Shown here: positions 1 through 5,245 of the stretch, in pieces
Layout: every line of letters starts with the position of its first letter
Numbering within the stretch: the first letter of the stretch is position 1
Source: Candidatus Nanohalarchaeota archaeon
GTDB taxonomy: Archaea; EX4484-52
DNA: 5,291 bases
Assembly (NCBI GenBank): GCA_003660905.1
Contig: QMVB01000067.1
Location: 1-5,291 of the forward strand
Reading direction: 5' to 3'
Notes under the pieces: model-generated
Databases searched by the model: none
What the model saw: the letters and a program-made list of their open reading frames with translations, nothing else
What the model was told of the DNA's origin: nothing
Position numbers and translations under genes: made by a program

Positions 1-2
1 AT

Positions 3-200
3 ATTATAGTTAGGTATTTTCTTTTCCTTTGCAGTTTTGTTATGTATAATGCGTGGAAACTGCAATACAGCAGTAAAATAAGTTTTAACCGGTTTATGAG
101 TGCGTTGTCAAATCAGATAATTGGGGAAAGATATTACTGGCAGGGCTTTATGGATTGCCTGATGTTTTGTTATGGGTCCAACAGGCAATTGTTGCTGTAA
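3..200 (+). pseudogene. C-terminal end of a probable DDE transposase (5' end outside window)
   Basis: An open frame enters from the left edge and runs 65 codons to a TAA at 198-200, with no start codon needed inside the window. The stretch at residues 3-20 (V-R-Y-F-L-F-L-C-S-F-V-M-Y-N-A-W-K-L) follows the pattern VRxFxFLxSxxxYNxWxL found near the C-terminus of many archaeal IS4/ISH-type DDE transposases, where a hydrophobic segment ending in YNxW follows the catalytic Glu helix. It is followed by I-S-F-N-R-F-M-S-A-L, also usual for those tails. The DDE residues themselves would lie upstream and cannot be checked. I see no terminal inverted repeat after the stop. Whether the full gene is intact is unknown. 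The family call rests on one short motif, so it is moderate at best; a membrane protein tail is the alternative. Confidence 0.42.
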
Positions 201-367
201 TTGTTAAGAAGATAGTATATTTAAATGGCGTCTTTTTGTTGTTTTGAGTGGTTTTGAACTGTTTTTCGGTTGGAATGGAGGTATTTGGAAATATAGATGC
301 AGATGGAGGATATAATCAAAGCTTAAATGATGTGTTTATGGTTTGTATATTGAGATTGGTTCGGAGA
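201..367. other. Stretch without a recognisable gene between the two mobile-element remnants
   Basis: Between the transposase-like tail and the recombinase remnant there is no convincing coding signal. A frame starting at a GTG at 248 is open into the recombinase remnant, but its residues before about 368 do not resemble the expected middle of a tyrosine recombinase: no box I Arg or conserved Lys hairpin is visible. The AT-rich word around 215-226 could be a TATA box but has no clear gene to serve. This may be the decayed 5' part of the recombinase or the outer end of the insertion element. Confidence 0.4.
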
Positions 368-542
368 TACTCTCATACACTGAGGCATTCTTTTGCGACT
401 CATTTACTGAAAAAAGGAGTAAGCATAAGGATTATCCGGCATTGCTCGGTCATTCGAAACTGAAACAACACAGATTTATACTCATATTTCTGCTTTTCAG
501 ATAGAAAATGTTCGCAGTCCTCTGGATGATTTGATTCTTTAA
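368..542 (+). pseudogene. Tyrosine recombinase (Xer/integrase type), C-terminal catalytic part, two frameshifts
   Basis: Read in three successive frames, this gives the C-terminal core of a phage-integrase/Xer family tyrosine recombinase. Frame A (368-439) encodes S-H-T-L-R-H-S-F-A-T-H-L-L followed by K-K-G-V-S-I-R-I-I-R. Frame B (442-465) gives L-L-G-H-S-K-L-K. Frame C (468-542) gives T-Q-I-Y-T-H-I-S and ends N-V-R-S-P-L-D-D-L-I-L with a TAA at 540-542. These hold the HxxR box (His 374-376, Arg 383-385), the second His (451-453) and the nucleophilic Tyr (477-479). Each frame change fits the loss of one base: near 439-441 (R-A-L-L-G-H-S would be restored by a third G) and near 465-467 (restored by a fourth A). 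The N-terminal SAM-like domain and the first catalytic Arg are absent. It ends 2 bases before the convergent neighbour. It is either a decayed recombinase from a mobile element or a fragment with sequencing indels; the domain identity is firm. Confidence 0.85.
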
Positions 543-544
543 AT

Positions 545-925
545 TTATTCGTTAAAAAAATTCTTCTTCCTGTGCTTTTTGATAGAGATTGACAATTTAT
601 TAAAGAAAACTTCGGCGCGGTCGGATACGACATAGTATTTTTTCTCTTTCACTTCAAGCATACCAACACCTACAAGTTTGTTTATCATTGTGTAATATGT
701 TGTTTTTGATATGTTTTTGTCACGGCAGTATTCTGTCCACTTTTCCCTTTCAAAATACGGTTTGGAATCATCATGCTCCATTTCATCCAGAAAGCCTCTT
801 GCAAGATGCGGTAGGATAAGGTTCTTACCCCTATAAAGCAATTCGAGGAAAAAATCAAAGTTCGGCTCTTCAAGAGGTCGCACTATTATGGTTGTCTCAT
901 ATTTTTTCCCTTTTTCCTTTTTCAT
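545..925 (-). CDS. Small winged helix-turn-helix DNA-binding protein, 126 aa
   Basis: No named family is recognised, but the layout suggests an archaeal winged-helix regulator. Residues about 23-48 form a helix-rich start, and about 60-86 read as a helix-turn-helix (E-K-W-T-E-Y-C, then N-I-S-K-T-T-Y-Y-T-M-I-N-K-L), the second part being the likely recognition helix. Residues 86-101 (G-M-L-E-V-K-E-K-K-Y-Y-V-V) resemble the two-stranded wing, where a new strand follows 'xxGxLxxxxxxYxL'. A basic tail (K-K-H-R-K-K) closes the protein. It is rich in Lys and soluble, with no membrane segment. The ATG at 925 is chosen because a TATA-like box sits 21 bases upstream and there is no well-placed Shine-Dalgarno, implying a leaderless mRNA. 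It diverges from Sec61-beta, so it could control itself and that gene, which is inference only. Its 3' end lies 2 bases from the recombinase remnant. Confidence 0.75.
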   Translation of the reverse strand: MKKEKGKKYETTIIVRPLEEPNFDFFLELLYRGKNLILPHLARGFLDEMEHDDSKPYFEREKWTEYCRDKNISKTTYYTMINKLVGVGMLEVKEKKYYVVSDRAEVFFNKLSISIKKHRKKNFFNE

Positions 926-940
926 ATCCTATTACACTTC

Positions 941-951
941 CATATATAAAG
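941..951 (-). promoter_or_regulatory. TATA-like box for the winged-helix gene
   Basis: On the minus strand this reads CTTTATATATG, close to the archaeal TATA consensus. Its centre lies about 21 bases before the ATG at 925, so transcription would begin at or next to the start codon, giving a leaderless mRNA. Not experimentally shown. Confidence 0.5.
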
Positions 952-962
952 AATTACAAAAG

Positions 963-974
963 CATTTAAATTTA
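963..974 (+). promoter_or_regulatory. TATA-like box for the Sec61-beta gene
   Basis: The word CATTTAAATTTA has its centre about 22-23 bases before the ATG at 991. With the usual archaeal spacing of roughly 25 bases the transcript would start at the ATG itself. No Shine-Dalgarno stands before the ATG, which agrees with leaderless translation. Confidence 0.5.
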
Positions 975-990
975 TCATTGATTACGTTAT

Positions 991-1149
991 ATGGCTAAGG
1001 AAAAAAAACAGCTTCCCTTTTCTCAGGCAGGTCTTGTGAATTACACAGGTGAAGTCAAGTCAGGCATAATAATAAAGCCCGAATATGTGATTATTCTCTC
1101 TGTTGTTATTGTTTTTATAGAAATTGCCTTATGGAGAGGCGTTTTCTAG
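991..1149 (+). CDS. Preprotein translocase subunit Sec61-beta, 52 aa
   Basis: This short gene encodes the small tail-anchored subunit of the archaeal SecY/Sec61 protein-conducting channel, which sits beside SecY and SecE in the cytoplasmic membrane. Residues 1-10 are basic and polar (M-A-K-E-K-K-Q-L-P-F). The conserved cytosolic patch Q-A-G-L-V-N-Y at 12-18 matches the family pattern xAGLxxY, and G-I-I-I-K-P-E-Y-V at 25-33 matches 'GixIxPxxV' just before the membrane helix (about 32-47). The protein ends five residues after the helix, and about 52 residues is normal for archaeal members. The ATG at 991 fits both the family N-terminus and the TATA box 22-23 bases upstream. It is convergent with the pilin-like gene, with 4 bases between the stops, so the mRNA 3' ends probably overlap. 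No frame damage is seen. Confidence 0.9.
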   Translation: MAKEKKQLPFSQAGLVNYTGEVKSGIIIKPEYVIILSVVIVFIEIALWRGVF

Positions 1150-1153
1150 GGGA

Positions 1154-1864
1154 TTAATCCTCTCTTCTCATTGAAATTTTGCTTGAGCTAACATCCATTA
1201 TTCTATTGGTTCGAAGTCCTATATAGTCCACCGTTGCTATTGTTGGCACAGTGGAGGTAAAAGTGAATTTGATAGTACTTAGGATTCCGCTTGGCTGTGT
1301 TGTAATTGTGAATAATTTATATTCTTCTGTTTTTTGCGCAGTCAGTATATCTGCGTTTGCCGGATCAGTGATTTCTACATTAACACTATTGTCTGTCTTT
1401 ATCATTGCATCAAGAATATCGAACTCGTTTGTATTTAAGTCCAGATTGCTGTAGGCAATTGCGACACTGCTTCCGACAGGCAGGGAAATTTCAAGCACAC
1501 CATCAGTAATAGTTCCAATACCTCCGCCTAATTCCGTTATAGTGCATCTTTCCTCGCTAAACCCGTCAAAAAATCCAAATTCCCCGGAATATTTCAGGTC
1601 ATGATTTTTTTTGATAAATATACCTCTCTGATCCTTGTTAATCTGGTCTATGTTTCTGTTTGCAGCTTTGGCATCATATGCATTTTTGATTGCATTATTG
1701 TATGAATTTGTGTAGGAAAGATAGGCTGTTATCAAAGAGACATCCTGCTTTGGAAATTGCGTTTTCATGTCAGAGAGCTTTGCAAAAAGAGCGGAAAAAG
1801 TTAAAACAAGAATAACCGCAGTTATTATGAAAAACTGGGCTTTTTTCTGTCTCTTTTGACTCAT
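1154..1864 (-). CDS. Pilin-like membrane-anchored protein with beta-rich exterior, 236 aa
   Basis: Not assigned to a named family. The N-terminus has a basic head (residues 2-8), then K-A-Q-F-F-I-I-T-A-V-I-L-V-L and a hydrophobic stretch to about 28. This resembles the archaeal class III (type IV pilin) signal, cut between A9 and Q10 by a PibD/FlaK-like peptidase, but the usual acidic residue at +5 is missing (Ile/Thr there), so it may simply be a membrane anchor. Residues 40-90 look helical and polar. About 105-220 is rich in alternating hydrophobic strands (V-L-E-I-S-L-P-V, then I-K-F-T-F-T-S-T-V, then V-D-Y-I-G-L) and resembles a jelly-roll or carbohydrate-binding-like sandwich. It starts 6 bases after the M18 stop with no Shine-Dalgarno or well-placed TATA, so it is probably the second gene of that operon. 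Likely faces the cell exterior; its role is unknown. Confidence 0.72.
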   Translation of the reverse strand: MSQKRQKKAQFFIITAVILVLTFSALFAKLSDMKTQFPKQDVSLITAYLSYTNSYNNAIKNAYDAKAANRNIDQINKDQRGIFIKKNHDLKYSGEFGFFDGFSEERCTITELGGGIGTITDGVLEISLPVGSSVAIAYSNLDLNTNEFDILDAMIKTDNSVNVEITDPANADILTAQKTEEYKLFTITTQPSGILSTIKFTFTSTVPTIATVDYIGLRTNRIMDVSSSKISMRRED

Positions 1865-1870
1865 ATTTTA

Positions 1871-3247
1871 TCATTTTATAAATGCCTGATGCGCTTTTTC
1901 AAGATAATACAAATCTATCTTTGATGCAATTTCGAAAGGGGAATGCATCCCGAGGATTGCTATCCCGACATCAAGCACTTCCATGTTGTATCTTGAAAAA
2001 TATTTAGATACTGTTCCGCCGCCGCCTTCATCAATTTTTCCCATTCCTGCTGACTGCCATAGAATATTGTTTTTATCATAGATATCCACTATATTTGCCA
2101 TATATTCTGCATTTGAATCATTTGCATCGTATTTTCCTCCCCATCCTGTGCTTTTTCCTATGCATACACCCCCTCCTATTATAGGGTCGTTTTGCATATC
2201 ATGGACTTCTGCAAAAACAGGGTTGATTCCAACATCTACATCAGAGCTTATGCAGCGCGATTTTTCAAATACATTTCTTATTTCCATCGGGTCTGTTATG
2301 TTCTGCTTTTTGCACAGTTCCATGACAACATTGCTGAAAAAATAAGAGCCTGCGCTTGTATTTCCTACGCTGCCGATTTCTTCCTTGTCCAAAAATAGCA
2401 TCATTGTTGTGTATTCCGGCTTGCTTACATTTGCCAATGCTTCAAATGAAGCAAATGCGCATATTTTGTCGTCGTGCCCGTATCCTCCGATGAGTGCTTT
2501 ATCAAAGCCGACATCTCTTGGAATGGTGGACGGGACCAGCTGAAGCTCTGCGCTTATCATGTCTTTTTCGCAAATCCCGTATTTTTTGTTCAGGAGGTCA
2601 AGAACATTTAATTTTATTTTTTCCTTTATTTTGCTGTCATTTACGCAAATATTTCCTGCGATTGCTGTCAATTGCTCGCCGGTAACAACATCCTTTGCAT
2701 TTTTTTTCATTTGCTTTCCTGCCAGGTGAGGCAGCAAATCGCTGATTACAAAGCATAGGTCATCTTTGCCTTCCCCGATTTCAACATTTATTTTTTTGCC
2801 GTCCTTTCCGATAATGATGCCTATAAGGCTCAGCGGCACATTTACCCAGTGGTATTTTTTTATTCCTCCATAATAATGGGTTTTCAAAAAGCACAGGTTT
2901 GCCTCTTCGTGAAGGGGAATCCTTTTTAAATCCAGATGCGGTGAGTCAATATGCGAGACAATAATTCTCAGACCTTCATTTATTGGTCTTTTTCCTGTTT
3001 TTACAATAGCTATTGCCTTTTCCTTGTTTTTAAAACACTCCATTTTATTTTTCTTGGCAAAATTTTCAATAAATTCAACTACTTTTCGCTCTGTTTTTGC
3101 CTGCCCTAAAAAGGTCTTGTATTTTTCAGCAAGACTAAAAATCTTTTTTTTCTGCCCGTCTGTGCAGCCCTCCCAGCAACTTTTTCTCTCATAACTAAGC
3201 TTTTTTTCCTTTTCCTGCCATTTAGACAATTTTTCTTTCTCTGACAT
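1871..3247 (-). CDS. M18 family metallo-aminopeptidase (aminopeptidase 1 / aspartyl aminopeptidase type), 458 aa
   Basis: A cytosolic two-zinc exopeptidase that removes N-terminal residues (acidic ones in many relatives) from peptides; M18 enzymes usually form tetrahedral dodecamers. The full domain is present and 458 residues is normal. Expected metal ligands and catalytic residues by family comparison are: H99 in S-H-I-D-S-P; bridging D259 in G-Y-G-H-D-D-K; the general base E289 and ligand E290 in D-K-E-E-I-G-S; D336 in I-S-S-D-V-D; and H435 in G-M-H-S-P. The N-terminal segment (W-E-G at 25-27, E-K-Y-K-T-F-L at 41-47, K-T-E-R at 51-54) matches the clostridial/thermotogal 'aminopeptidase 1' branch rather than the eukaryotic one. 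The glycine run G-G-G-G-T at 408-412 is also typical. The ATG at 3247 has AGGTG five bases upstream. It leads an operon with the pilin-like gene. No missing key residue is seen. Substrate preference cannot be read from the sequence. Confidence 0.95.
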   Translation of the reverse strand: MSEKEKLSKWQEKEKKLSYERKSCWEGCTDGQKKKIFSLAEKYKTFLGQAKTERKVVEFIENFAKKNKMECFKNKEKAIAIVKTGKRPINEGLRIIVSHIDSPHLDLKRIPLHEEANLCFLKTHYYGGIKKYHWVNVPLSLIGIIIGKDGKKINVEIGEGKDDLCFVISDLLPHLAGKQMKKNAKDVVTGEQLTAIAGNICVNDSKIKEKIKLNVLDLLNKKYGICEKDMISAELQLVPSTIPRDVGFDKALIGGYGHDDKICAFASFEALANVSKPEYTTMMLFLDKEEIGSVGNTSAGSYFFSNVVMELCKKQNITDPMEIRNVFEKSRCISSDVDVGINPVFAEVHDMQNDPIIGGGVCIGKSTGWGGKYDANDSNAEYMANIVDIYDKNNILWQSAGMGKIDEGGGGTVSKYFSRYNMEVLDVGIAILGMHSPFEIASKIDLYYLEKAHQAFIK

Positions 3248-3252
3248 TTTTA

Positions 3253-3257
3253 CACCT
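3253..3257 (-). promoter_or_regulatory. Shine-Dalgarno of the M18 gene
   Basis: On the minus strand AGGTG stands five bases before the ATG at 3247, which supports that start. It is one of few clear ribosome binding sites in a window where most genes appear leaderless. Confidence 0.55.
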
Positions 3258-3273
3258 GTTTATAATTATACAC

Positions 3274-3306
3274 GATTATATAGAAGGATAAAGTAAACTT
3301 ATAAAC
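3274..3306 (-). promoter_or_regulatory. Promoter region of the M18 / pilin-like operon
   Basis: Two TATA-like words are present on the minus strand: GTTTATAAG near 3298-3306 and CTATATAAT near 3275-3283. The first would place the mRNA start near 3276 and leave a leader of about 28 bases carrying the Shine-Dalgarno, so I prefer it. The second would start transcription at the Shine-Dalgarno itself. Confidence 0.4.
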
Positions 3307-3569
3307 ATTACACATTCTATAATATTTTCAATGAAAAGAACAAATCCAATCTAGGAAATGTAATATTAAGAAAGATGACCAACAGGAAAATAAGCATAAT
3401 TATTTTCTCGTTGCTGTATATATTGCAAAGACAGATAAAAAAATCCAGCAGGTTTGATTCTATACAAATATATTATTTTTATATCTTTGCATCAGGATAA
3501 AATCTGTATTTTTATGCCTTTCTAACGGTATATTTTAATCGCATCCCAAAAACACTTCTTCTAATTCCG

Positions 3570-4205
3570 CTATACTTTTTTCTCTTTCTGAAATTCAACG
3601 TAAGAATAAACAATCAGGTAACCCGCGACAAAAATCACAGGGAAAAATACGAAAAACAACATTTGCTTGGGAAAGAAGATTCCCAAAAGTGCAATCACTC
3701 CGACAGCCTTGAACAGCTTTCCGCCAATATTATGCGTCTTGTTCCATACCTTTTCACTGCTAAGTGTCCACGGGGTCCTGATTCCGATAAACCAGTTTCT
3801 TTTTGCTTTTTCTGTTAAAATCCCGATGTAATAGAACAGCAATCCCATAGCAGGCATCATAAATTGGGTCATGTTGAATACGAAGCCCAGATTCCAGGCA
3901 ATGGTCAGGGCATATGCATAGAACAGAAATGCGATCATCATTACAATAAACCCATCATAGTATTTCCTGAATTTTTCTATATTTGCTTTTAGAGGGTCGA
4001 TTTTAGGCATTAGCAGAAATAAGAGGAATAATCCGACAGAGACTGTCGGCATGAGGAATACGCCCCAGAATTTCGACATGTAGCCGTCAACTTCTCCCTG
4101 CGCGTTCCAGTGAGATGCCATTTTGTCCGGCATCTGCGGGTAAATGCAGATGCCGACGGCAAAGGAAATGAGAAGGATTATTAAGATGATTGTTTGGGGT
4201 TTCAT
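3570..4205 (-). CDS. DUF1648 / SdpI-family integral membrane protein, 211 aa
   Basis: A polytopic membrane protein with the two-part architecture of SdpI relatives. Residues about 8-56 are the DUF1648 unit: a membrane helix (5-22) followed by Y-P-Q-M-P-D-K-M-A-S-H-W-N and G-E-V-D-G-Y at 22-42. The C-terminal SdpI unit (about 115-200) carries the hallmark R-N-W-F-I-G-I-R-T-P-W-T-L (136-148) and V-W-N-K-T-H-N-I-G-G-K-L-F (153-165). About six hydrophobic segments are visible (5-22, 46-66, 84-103, 114-131, 166-179, 184-203) and a short basic tail ends the protein. In Bacillus, SdpI gives immunity to the SdpC toxin and binds the autorepressor SdpR, but most relatives, including archaeal ones, have no known toxin partner, and none is seen here. 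The ATG at 4205 fits a TATA-like box 25 bases upstream. It stands alone on its strand; the function here is unproven. Confidence 0.9.
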   Translation of the reverse strand: MKPQTIILIILLISFAVGICIYPQMPDKMASHWNAQGEVDGYMSKFWGVFLMPTVSVGLFLLFLLMPKIDPLKANIEKFRKYYDGFIVMMIAFLFYAYALTIAWNLGFVFNMTQFMMPAMGLLFYYIGILTEKAKRNWFIGIRTPWTLSSEKVWNKTHNIGGKLFKAVGVIALLGIFFPKQMLFFVFFPVIFVAGYLIVYSYVEFQKEKKV

Positions 4206-4225
4206 GATTGTAATGGGTTTTGAGG

Positions 4226-4234
4226 TTTATTAAT
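4226..4234 (-). promoter_or_regulatory. TATA-like box of the SdpI-like gene
   Basis: The minus-strand word ATTAATAAA is centred about 25 bases before the ATG at 4205, the distance expected if transcription starts at the start codon. No Shine-Dalgarno precedes the ATG. Confidence 0.4.
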
Positions 4235-4311
4235 GTTTTGGATTTTATGTATTTCTTGTCCCTACATTTCTAAAATAACGGATATTTGTATATTTGTAGG
4301 GAGTAAGCTGG

Positions 4312-4485
4312 ATGATGAATAGGAATGGGTTTCTTATGTTTAATATATTGTATGAAAAAAAGGACGGGTATTGTACTGCATTGGAGCGTGCGCAGGTTAA
4401 GGGAGAGAAGATGTTTTTTTGCGGTGGTTTTTTAAGAGGTGTTTGGATGGGTTTGCGGAGTACACAGATTGATGAAGAAAAGTAA
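4312..4485 (+). CDS. Possible small protein of unknown function, 57 aa
   Basis: A doubtful small gene. Two adjacent ATG codons open a frame of 57 residues that ends at a TAA at 4483-4485. The stretch AGGGAG at 4298-4303 lies 8 bases before the first ATG, a good Shine-Dalgarno, and an AT-rich word (TTGTATATTTG, 4286-4296) stands just before it, although too close for a standard promoter. The protein is basic, with a short glycine-rich hydrophobic patch (M-F-F-C-G-G-F-L-R-G-V-W-M-G) near residues 34-47 and an acidic end. I recognise no family. The strand is markedly richer in G than the flanking DNA, resembling 200-360 more than the AT-rich gene to the right. It is favoured over the antisense frame covering 4245-4514, but it may be chance. 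Confidence 0.28.
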   Translation: MMNRNGFLMFNILYEKKDGYCTALERAQVKGEKMFFCGGFLRGVWMGLRSTQIDEEK

Positions 4486-4517
4486 GGATATGGAATATAT
4501 CTTCTTCTTTGCAAATG

Positions 4518-4529
4518 TTAATAAGCTTT
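4518..4529 (+). promoter_or_regulatory. TATA-like box of the frameshifted membrane protein gene
   Basis: The word TTAATAAGCTTT is centred about 24-25 bases before the ATG at 4547, matching the spacing at the other genes here. It supports the plus strand as the coding strand in this stretch and a leaderless start. Confidence 0.38.
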
Positions 4530-4546
4530 AATTTTGTAGTTTAATT

Positions 4547-5223
4547 ATGAGTTCAGATAAAGATTCAAATATTCTATTAAATCCAGATGCAATTCTCGAT
4601 ATTGAGGATTTGAATAAAGAAAATACAAAAGATGAATTTGGATTTTCGGAGTTAGGAAATTAATACATTCCTGTAATAATAGTTTATGTAGACCTTCTTC
4701 TTTAGATATATGCATTAAAAGAAAAGAAAATTTATCCCAAAAACCAAATAAATATATATCTAAAGACAATGAAAGAATAACTATCTTTCGTACTTTGATT
4801 TCTAGTCCAAAAGAATTAGTTAAAAATTGCTCAAATCTTTCCCAAAATGAATGGAAAAACACACATGATGAAAGAACAGGTTGTTATTTGCAAATAGAAT
4901 ATGAAAGAACAAAAATAATAAAATATTTTTTCTGGATTGCTTTTGTACTGATTTTTTCTAACACTTTTTATTTTTTATGTCGTCCCATATTAAAAGAAAA
5001 ATCCAAGAAAAAGGAAGTTAATATTGAAAAAACAGGATGTGGAATAGCCAAAGGAGTATTTATAATATGGTCTTTTCAGGAAGGTATAAATATATTACAA
5101 CCTATGGTCAGACCAACAACAATAACTCTTTTTGATTTATCATTAATAATTACACCTATTTTTGCAATCCTTGTTTTTTTTATTTGGAAAACATTAATAA
5201 AACGGATAAAAAAAACTATATAA
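4547..5223 (+). pseudogene. Unrecognised two-helix membrane protein interrupted by one frameshift
   Basis: I do not recognise a family. An ATG frame at 4547-4663 gives 38 polar, acidic residues (starts M-S-S-D-K-D-S-N-I-L). A second frame is open from 4636 to the TAA at 5221-5223 but has no ATG before its first plausible start, a TTG at 4795. They join if one A is added to the AAA at 4657-4659: E-L-G-K-L-I-H-S then reads through, giving about 225 residues. The joined protein has a long hydrophilic N-terminal part (1-120), a membrane helix at about 124-145 (I-I-K-Y-F-F-W-I-A-F-V-L-I-F), a basic loop (K-E-K-S-K-K-K), a weakly hydrophobic segment (about 164-185), a second helix at about 194-216 and a basic tail. 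If not joined, the intact C-terminal product would be the 142-residue protein from TTG 4795. Real mutation, assembly indel and programmed frameshifting are all open. Confidence 0.55.
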
Positions 5224-5225
5224 AT
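5217..5225 (+). promoter_or_regulatory. TATA box of the gene at the right edge
   Basis: TATATAAAT-like word (TATATAAAT at 5217-5225), the best TATA match in the window, centred 25 bases before the ATG at 5246. It overlaps the stop codon of the upstream membrane protein gene, so the next gene has its own promoter. Confidence 0.55.
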
Positions 5226-5245
5226 TTTCAATACATTCAGTTTTT

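Larger units (their letters stand above)
3248..3569. other. Intergenic stretch between the M18 and SdpI-like genes
   Basis: About 320 AT-rich bases. The left part (3248-3310) holds the M18 promoter and ribosome binding site, including a 10-base palindrome TATAATTATA at 3261-3270. The rest holds no convincing gene: the longest plus-strand ATG frame (3375-3500, 41 codons) has no Shine-Dalgarno and no family resemblance. The 3' end of the SdpI-like transcript must lie in the right part; a minus-strand T run is at 3548-3552, but no strong hairpin is visible. Confidence 0.5.

Noticed and set aside
400..633. Minus-strand frame of 77 codons across the recombinase remnant and winged-helix gene
   Set aside because: It is a shadow of the recombinase and the winged-helix gene; both of those have clear motif evidence.
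685..873. Minus-strand frame of 62 codons inside the winged-helix gene
   Set aside because: Shifted-frame shadow of the 126-residue gene, with no start signal of its own.
1208..1219. GGTTCGAAGTCC, resembling a tRNA T-loop
   Set aside because: It lies in the pilin-like coding frame and no T-stem, anticodon arm or acceptor stem can be paired around it.
2148..2685. Three plus-strand frames antisense to the M18 gene
   Set aside because: The M18 frame is supported by all catalytic motifs; the antisense products show nothing recognisable.
3375..3500. Plus-strand ATG frame of 41 codons in the M18-SdpI intergenic stretch
   Set aside because: No Shine-Dalgarno and no well-placed TATA box; the composition is that of AT-rich noncoding DNA.
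4245..4514. Minus-strand open frame of 89 codons
   Set aside because: Low-complexity Pro/Tyr/Asn-rich product with no recognisable motif and no ribosome binding site; the opposite strand has a better small ORF.
4645..4665. Programmed -1 frameshift site
   Set aside because: No X-XXY-YYZ slippery heptamer in the right frame and no clear downstream hairpin; a single-base loss explains it more simply.
4545..4862. Minus-strand open frame of 105 codons
   Set aside because: It lies antisense to the joined membrane protein frame, has no TATA box or Shine-Dalgarno before its ATG at 4862 and its residues show no family pattern.
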